A stretch of 64,000 bases of DNA, taken from Tomocerus qinae. Its lineage: Eukaryota; Arthropoda; Collembola; Entomobryomorpha; Tomoceridae. Below, in pieces: positions 58,766-64,000 of the stretch. Position 1 is the first letter of the stretch, and every line of letters starts with the position of its first letter. The translations under genes were made by a program, and so were the position numbers. The stretch lies in contig CM034547.1 in NCBI GenBank assembly GCA_020055645.1, positions 1,922,001-1,986,000 of the forward strand. Reading direction: 5' to 3'. Below the pieces are notes generated by a model. It searched no databases. It saw only the letters and a list, made by a program, of their open reading frames with translations, and was not told the origin of the DNA.

Positions 58766-61426
58766 AATTCAAATACTAAATATATACTTGAATTAATTCA
58801 GACAACAGGTTACATTCAATTTGAACTGATTTGCTAGACTGACTGGTGTCAATGCAACTCAACACAATTCGTGTAAAGTGTTGGCTATACTTAGTACATG
58901 TCTGCGCGTTCTAAAGTGGCTCAATAAAGTAAATAAAATTCTCTTTCTTCTCCGTGCAGCTCATAAAGGAAAGGTAGAAGGAAAGGTGTTTATTGTTTTA
59001 GTTTATGAATGGATCTAATAAAGCTAAATAAATAAGTGTACATAGTAATAAAAAGCTATTTGGTATATCTCTATATTATAATCGTAGACTTGATTAAATT
59101 TACGTGTCAATATTTCTATCTATTATGTATGTACGGTTGGTAGGGTGTTCCCAAAAGCAAAATGCGCATGTTCATATTTTACATAAAAATAAACTACACT
59201 CTGTGTTAGTGTTAATAATTAGCAATATGAATTTTGAATTAGCATAGTTTGAAAATCAACCAAAATGTTGAGCGCGTATTAAATCTTTGGAAATTCAATA
59301 TCCAATACGCATGACTGTTGCATACCTTTCGAAATTGAGTCATGTATGCTGGGGGCTACTATTCCGATATAAACATAAATGTATCAATAGGGTTTTATAA
59401 TTTATAGCATATAATATATAGTCTAAAGTCCACACCATGGATGACCCAATTTCGAAAGGTAGACTTCCAGTATAAGCATGTGTATTGGTGCATATTACGA
59501 AACTATATTCCATTTTGGTTCTCTCTACCAGACACAGGTAGGTAAATTTATTGCTTTATCAAGACTGTGGTTATAATATAGATTATTCGTCGGTTTGGAT
59601 ATTGTTTGGATTTGGACAATATGTTTCAACTAAACAAAAATTCAAAAAGGATTCTTGTAAAAGTAAAACTCACAGTAAACACAAGAAAATCTTTATACTG
59701 CAGACAGCACTATGAATGGAGACTCTGTTGAACACTTAAATCACAATAAATTGTTAGTATTGTACATATCATGACTATTTATTATTAAAAATCCCCGCAG
59801 TTCACAGATACACACAATCACTTTCGATATATTTGGGTTGACAATGTTTCAGGTTTTGACACCATAAAAGTCCTGATAGGACACATTTAAGAGAAATTAT
59901 AGTTCAGTTTTACGAATTTGTTTCCCATTTTGGATAAAAGAACTAATAAAATAACGAAAAAAACTTAATTAATGTGGAGAAGAAAGTTGCCACTAAAATA
60001 CGCAATTATCTTTCATTGTGACTGTTCAATAAATATTAGAGAGACGTAACAATCAGTCAAATCTGTCACCTATTGTCCTATGCATTCGCACTTTCTTATC
60101 TCAAACAATTAAGTGCATATGGAACTTTTAAGACTGTCTCGACTGGTGCAGGTTAATACCATGGACTTTATTGTTAATTATTCTCATGTAACTAAATAAA
60201 TGACACAATGTAAGGATTTGAAAATCCACGCCTAATTGTAGGCGAGAAGTAGTTAGTTAAATAAAACAAAAAAGGAAACATTCTCTTTAAAATTTTGAAA
60301 TAAACTTTTTCAAAACTGCGGTGTTTTATGTATGGGACGTTACCACTCCCTCCACAACCCAAAACTTTGGTCAGTTTTACTGCTTTTACCAAAATGTGGA
60401 AAAACAAAAGCAATGAAAGCACTAAACCAAGAATTGAAGCTTGAAAAGCAAAAAAGCAAAAAAGTTTTGACTTGAGTTCAAAAATTAGAATTCCACTTCA
60501 ACTGAGACAGCCCTAAATAAGCAACTACTCTGGTTCCAGGTCTTCATTGTTTACATGGACATATTCTTGCCTATTATATATAGGCCATAATAATATTATC
60601 AATGGCATATTGATCTTGGAAGTGTAAATACAATGACAGTTAACACTATGCAAACATAAATATTATTCTAAAGAACAAGTTCGAGATGCAAAGGGCTGTA
60701 ATTGCTGTGACTGAACCTATATTGTGCAGTTGTGTACACATCAGCTAAAGAGATAATGATATCTAACAAGATCGTAGCCAGAAAAACTTCTGAAAAGGGT
60801 CTTTAGAGATAAAATTGGCTCAGCTACCTCCCACCCAATTAATTCATAAGGCAAAGTTAATATAGATCAAGATAAACTTTACATTTCGGTGAGAGGATTC
60901 CGACGGTACCTTGAATTTTGATTACGGCGCTGATATCCAATGGTCAATGTATCAAACTGAAAGGGAAGTGGTGGTAAAGTAAACATAATTTAATTGAGGA
61001 TGGTAGCATAGTGAGTGAGGGTAAATGAATTCAAAACAAGCTAATATGATACAATAAGGGGGACATTCACAGTCCAAAATAAATAAAATAAACTCAAAGT
61101 TGATTTTATTACACATGCTACATAATATTTCCCTTTCAAAATTGTATGTATTGACTAATAACTATATGGTGTAATATACAAAACCTTTTGGGCGAGAAAG
61201 TACTTAATTGTACACGTAAATTGTTGATGTTGCAAATAATGTAATAAGATACCTAAAAAACTTAAATTCATCAAAGGTGAGTGAACTAATAATTATTATC
61301 AATGGAAAATGTGACGATTAGGAAAAGGAGAACTAAGACAAAATTGAAAATAAGGAAAAATGAAAACAAGGGCGATTGTGCTTACAAAAGAGAATGATTT
61401 CAGCAGGGAAGCATACCAGCGATTAT
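58766..61426. other. Intergenic region between divergent minus-strand genes
   Basis: No gene supported. One small inverted repeat at 59289-59512 is listed. The remainder is AT-rich single-copy-looking DNA. Confidence 0.45.
59289..59512. repeat. Small inverted-repeat element, about 225 bp
   Basis: Left 'ggaaattcaatatccaatac … catacctttcgaaattgagtcat', right 'atgacccaatttcgaaaggtag … gtattggtgcatatta'. The arms are about 55 bp with mismatches and the spacer is AT-rich. Confidence 0.55.
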
Positions 61427-63205
61427 CTATTTTCGCACGATGATTATAGCAGAAAATGGTTGTGGAGCGAAAGCAAATCCTTCTCTGGGTACTAGAGATG
61501 GCTTCGGCTCTCCTGGAACTAATTCAAATGTGAAATGACGAAGAAGGTGAGTCAAGTACATGAAAAGGGACGACTCAGCAACAGGCTCTCCTGGGCACAC
61601 TCGCTTGCCTTTAACACATTAGATATCTAATTGATATTTATTTTGCTGCACACTATGTCTAAGCTGAAACTCGATGTTTTTAAAACGCTGAATTCTGCTA
61701 ATTTTAATAGTCAACGCAATCTACTTTGAATTTGTGTTAACTTTAATGGTCAATATTTGCAAAACCTCCAAAAAACCCTCACCAATAGCAAATGGAATAA
61801 CGAGTTCTGCTTTCTCGCAGTCTATTTTCCCCTCCTTTGTCACGAATCTTTCAGGACGGAACTGCTCAGGATCTCCCCACACCTCTTCGTTCATAAATAC
61901 TGCATACATGTTGGAAAAGACCGGAGTTCCCTGGTGTAAATAAGGTTTAAGACTAATTGTATCTAAATAGGCACCTGTCCAGACTCCGCAGATAATAATG
62001 AGACAATGAGAGGTACCTTTTTGAAAAGAAATCCTTTGTAATTAAATTCCCGAGTCACTTGATGTGCAATGGGGATCGGAATAACCAAACTGCATCTGTG
62101 TATCTCTAAAATGGTGGCCTGAGTATACACCATTCTGTAAAAAAAAACAATAGTATTGATTGATATACTTAAGTTTAAAACAGAGAAAGACAATTGATTT
62201 TTAATTTGATGCATTCCAAAGGTTTTCTTAGTTTTAAAATTTACTGTGCTCTGTGACTCATAAATATTGAGCTTTCATTGCCCTCAGAGATAACGTTGTC
62301 TATCTCGGTTTGCAATTTCTTCTGTATTTCGGGATTCAAAATCAAAAACAAAATTGCAAAGCCTAATGTGCTTGCTGTGGTTTCTGCACCAGCTTGGAAA
62401 ATATCGAGCATTGTTATCAAAAGTTGGTCCTCTGAACATCCCGAGAATCCGTTAATATGTTCAACAAAATACGTAAGATTAATTTTCATTGTTTTTAACA
62501 ATAATTTCAACGAGTGTGGTAGGAGAAAGAATAACTGGTCGCTTATTTATTTGTGAAGAAAAACTTGCCTGTGAATACAGTGTCTGGAGTTTTAAACTCT
62601 GAATCGATCTTTGCGAGGAAGACGTCTACGAAGCTATGAGGGTCATCTTTATATTTTCCTCTTTCGCGAGATTGGTGTATAAGTGTCTGAAATAAACATT
62701 CGTTTGTTTTTATTTAAAATTATGGCAAATGTTTTACTAGGCATAGTATTGTATTAGAATATATTTTGTTATCGATGTCTTGCCCTTATGAAGTCTTGCA
62801 GCACTTTCACACTTTTGAGAATAGCTGTCCTTCCAGTCTTTTCAGGAAACCATTTTCGGAGGAATGGAAATGCTAAAGACCATCCCGAAATAAAACTCTG
62901 ACTTCTGAAAAACTCCTCATTGATTTTCATGTAATCCAGGATTTTAGGATCCTCGTATTCAAATCTCTCGCCAATGATCAATTTCCAAATGATATTTAAA
63001 GTTGTCAGACTAAAGATGCCATCCAAATTGACCTTACCCTGCGGACTGGTTTCAGCAACTGTTTTCATATGATTCACAAAATAATTTAGCTCTTCTTGGA
63101 GAGCCATTTCCATTGAGAATGATTTCCCGAAGCCAAAATCTCGTAGGGTTCTAATAGTGAACCGACGAAGGTCTTTCCAAACTTTACCACTGGCAAATAT
63201 GAGTC
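61427..63205 (-). CDS. Cytochrome P450, CYP2 clan, N-terminal exons not found
   Basis: Six minus-strand exons: 63205-62784, 62686-62569, 62431-62245, 62134-62017, 61930-61783, 61608-61427, in phase, about 390 residues. Marks in order: C-helix WKDLRRF with RTLRDFGFGKS (typical of clan 2), I-helix FQAGAETTAS, ExxR as EIHR, FRPERF, and the heme loop FAIGKRVCPGE with Cys as heme ligand, formed only when the donor at 61783 is G|GTGAGG. P450s of this clan are ER-bound haem monooxygenases acting on hormones, lipids or foreign compounds. The membrane anchor, proline hinge and B-helix (about 100 residues) are missing and probably lie beyond base 64000 or in an exon I did not find. Two introns appear to use GC donors (after 62784 and after 62569). 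Confidence 0.88.
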
Positions 63206-64000
63206 CTGCAACATCCATTAAAAAGCATGTCGTTTCCAATCTATTTAGGCTGCCAATTAACCCGTATTTATTTTAATGTTCAGTAAAAAGTAGATGTCAT
63301 TATTTTTAAAATGTTGTCATTATCTTAAAAGATTAAAGCAAAATGGCAGTAAATAAATGAAAGTTGGTAGTAAAATAAGATAAAATTTTTAAGGCTACTG
63401 ACAGAAAATAATGACAGTTTCCATGACTGAGAGTAAATACATGAGACCACACAGGCTGGGAACAAAATGTCACAGCCAAAGTAATCTAATCTAATCTAAT
63501 CTAATCTATGTACTTAGTGATATGAAAAAACCAATTTCAGGATTTTTTTTGAAAACCCGCCGTTTTTAAGTTTTTCCGCCTTATGTTGTTCATCTATGAT
63601 TCATTTCTGAACTAGTTGACCAATTTTCATGAAACCGGTGCCATACATCTTCTCTCAAACGATTTCCTCACATGGCTTTCTTTTTAGTTTTTCAAAATTA
63701 TTTCAAAATTTTAAAAAACAATTTCGAAAAAGTTCGAAAAAATTTTTTTGAACGTTTTTATTAGAATTATGATTAAATGCGATGAAAACGCTAATTCTGA
63801 CCAAAAACTCAATAGTGGTTTTCATTCGTTCATTTCAATGGTTTTATTTTTGATATATACACCCTCATTCTTGCTTTTGTATTATTGGAAAAGATTAAAA
63901 TGTTTTCTTTATATTATTTACTTTGTGGTTTAAAAATTAAAATTTTGTGCACATTGTGGTCTGAAAATTAAAATGTTCGAATTTTTGTGCATATTACCGT
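63206..64000. other. 5' flank or long intron of the P450 gene
   Basis: No P450 N-terminal exon is seen. A short (TAATC)5 microsatellite lies at 63482-63506, and a T-rich stretch, 'tttttttgaaaacccgccg', at about 63542. The rest is AT-rich with no features. Confidence 0.4.
63482..63506 (+). repeat. (TAATC)5 microsatellite
   Basis: Five perfect pentamers. Confidence 0.9.

Noticed and set aside
61721-61909. Reading straight through the P450 exon end to give FAIGEGFLEV
   Set aside because: Splicing at G|GTGAGG restores the canonical heme loop FAIGKRVCPGE with the next exon, so the read-through is intronic.

Overview
The window is eukaryotic nuclear DNA, AT-rich, with protein genes split by short GT-AG introns (mostly 50-550 bp) and separated by large blocks of repeats. 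It is most likely from an arthropod: it holds a protostome-type ionotropic receptor, a CYP2-clan P450, SLC46 and SLC26 transporters, P-element-like THAP transposases and a jockey/CR1-type LINE. I could not fix the species; a basal hexapod such as a springtail is only a guess. All identities come from reading motifs and hand-splicing exons; no search was run.

Layout. 0.3-3.8 kb: a P-superfamily transposon with a perfect 8-bp target duplication and ~0.5-kb inverted arms, each carrying a THAP domain. 4.0-10.8 kb: a nest of Helentron/HINE-like non-autonomous elements filled with 40-bp minisatellites, interrupted by a TTAA-flanked element. 11-17 kb: a run of foldback (palindromic) elements, including a near-perfect 1.4-kb palindrome inserted in the terminal repeat of an older element. 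16.98-18.56 kb (+): a Flattop/CFAP126 homologue. 18.6-23.1 kb: mostly featureless. 23.1-25.6 kb (+): an SLC46 transporter, followed by three abutting palindromic elements (25.65-27.39 kb). 27.7-37.9 kb: two inverted copies of one ~0.77-kb TTAA-flanked MITE bracket a broken THAP9/P-like transposase gene and an intact SLC35G-type transporter gene (35.4-36.9 kb, +).

38-42.6 kb: intergenic, with a palindrome made of regularly spaced G-runs. 42.66-45.13 kb (+): an NCKX (SLC24) exchanger lacking its first exon. 49.26-50.78 kb: a 5'-truncated LINE between 58-bp target duplications. 52.69-55.60 kb (+): an SLC26A11-like anion transporter with STAS domain. 55.98-58.77 kb (-): a complete ionotropic receptor gene of 8 exons. 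61.43-63.21 kb (-): the C-terminal three quarters of a P450 with two apparent GC-AG introns; its N-terminal exons were not found and may lie beyond the window.

The host genes do not form an operon or pathway. They are four separate solute-carrier genes, one cilium gene, one chemoreceptor-type channel and one P450. The unusual content is in the mobile DNA: a transposon whose DNA-binding domain sits in both terminal repeats, nested insertions whose order can be read, and many long hairpin-forming elements.
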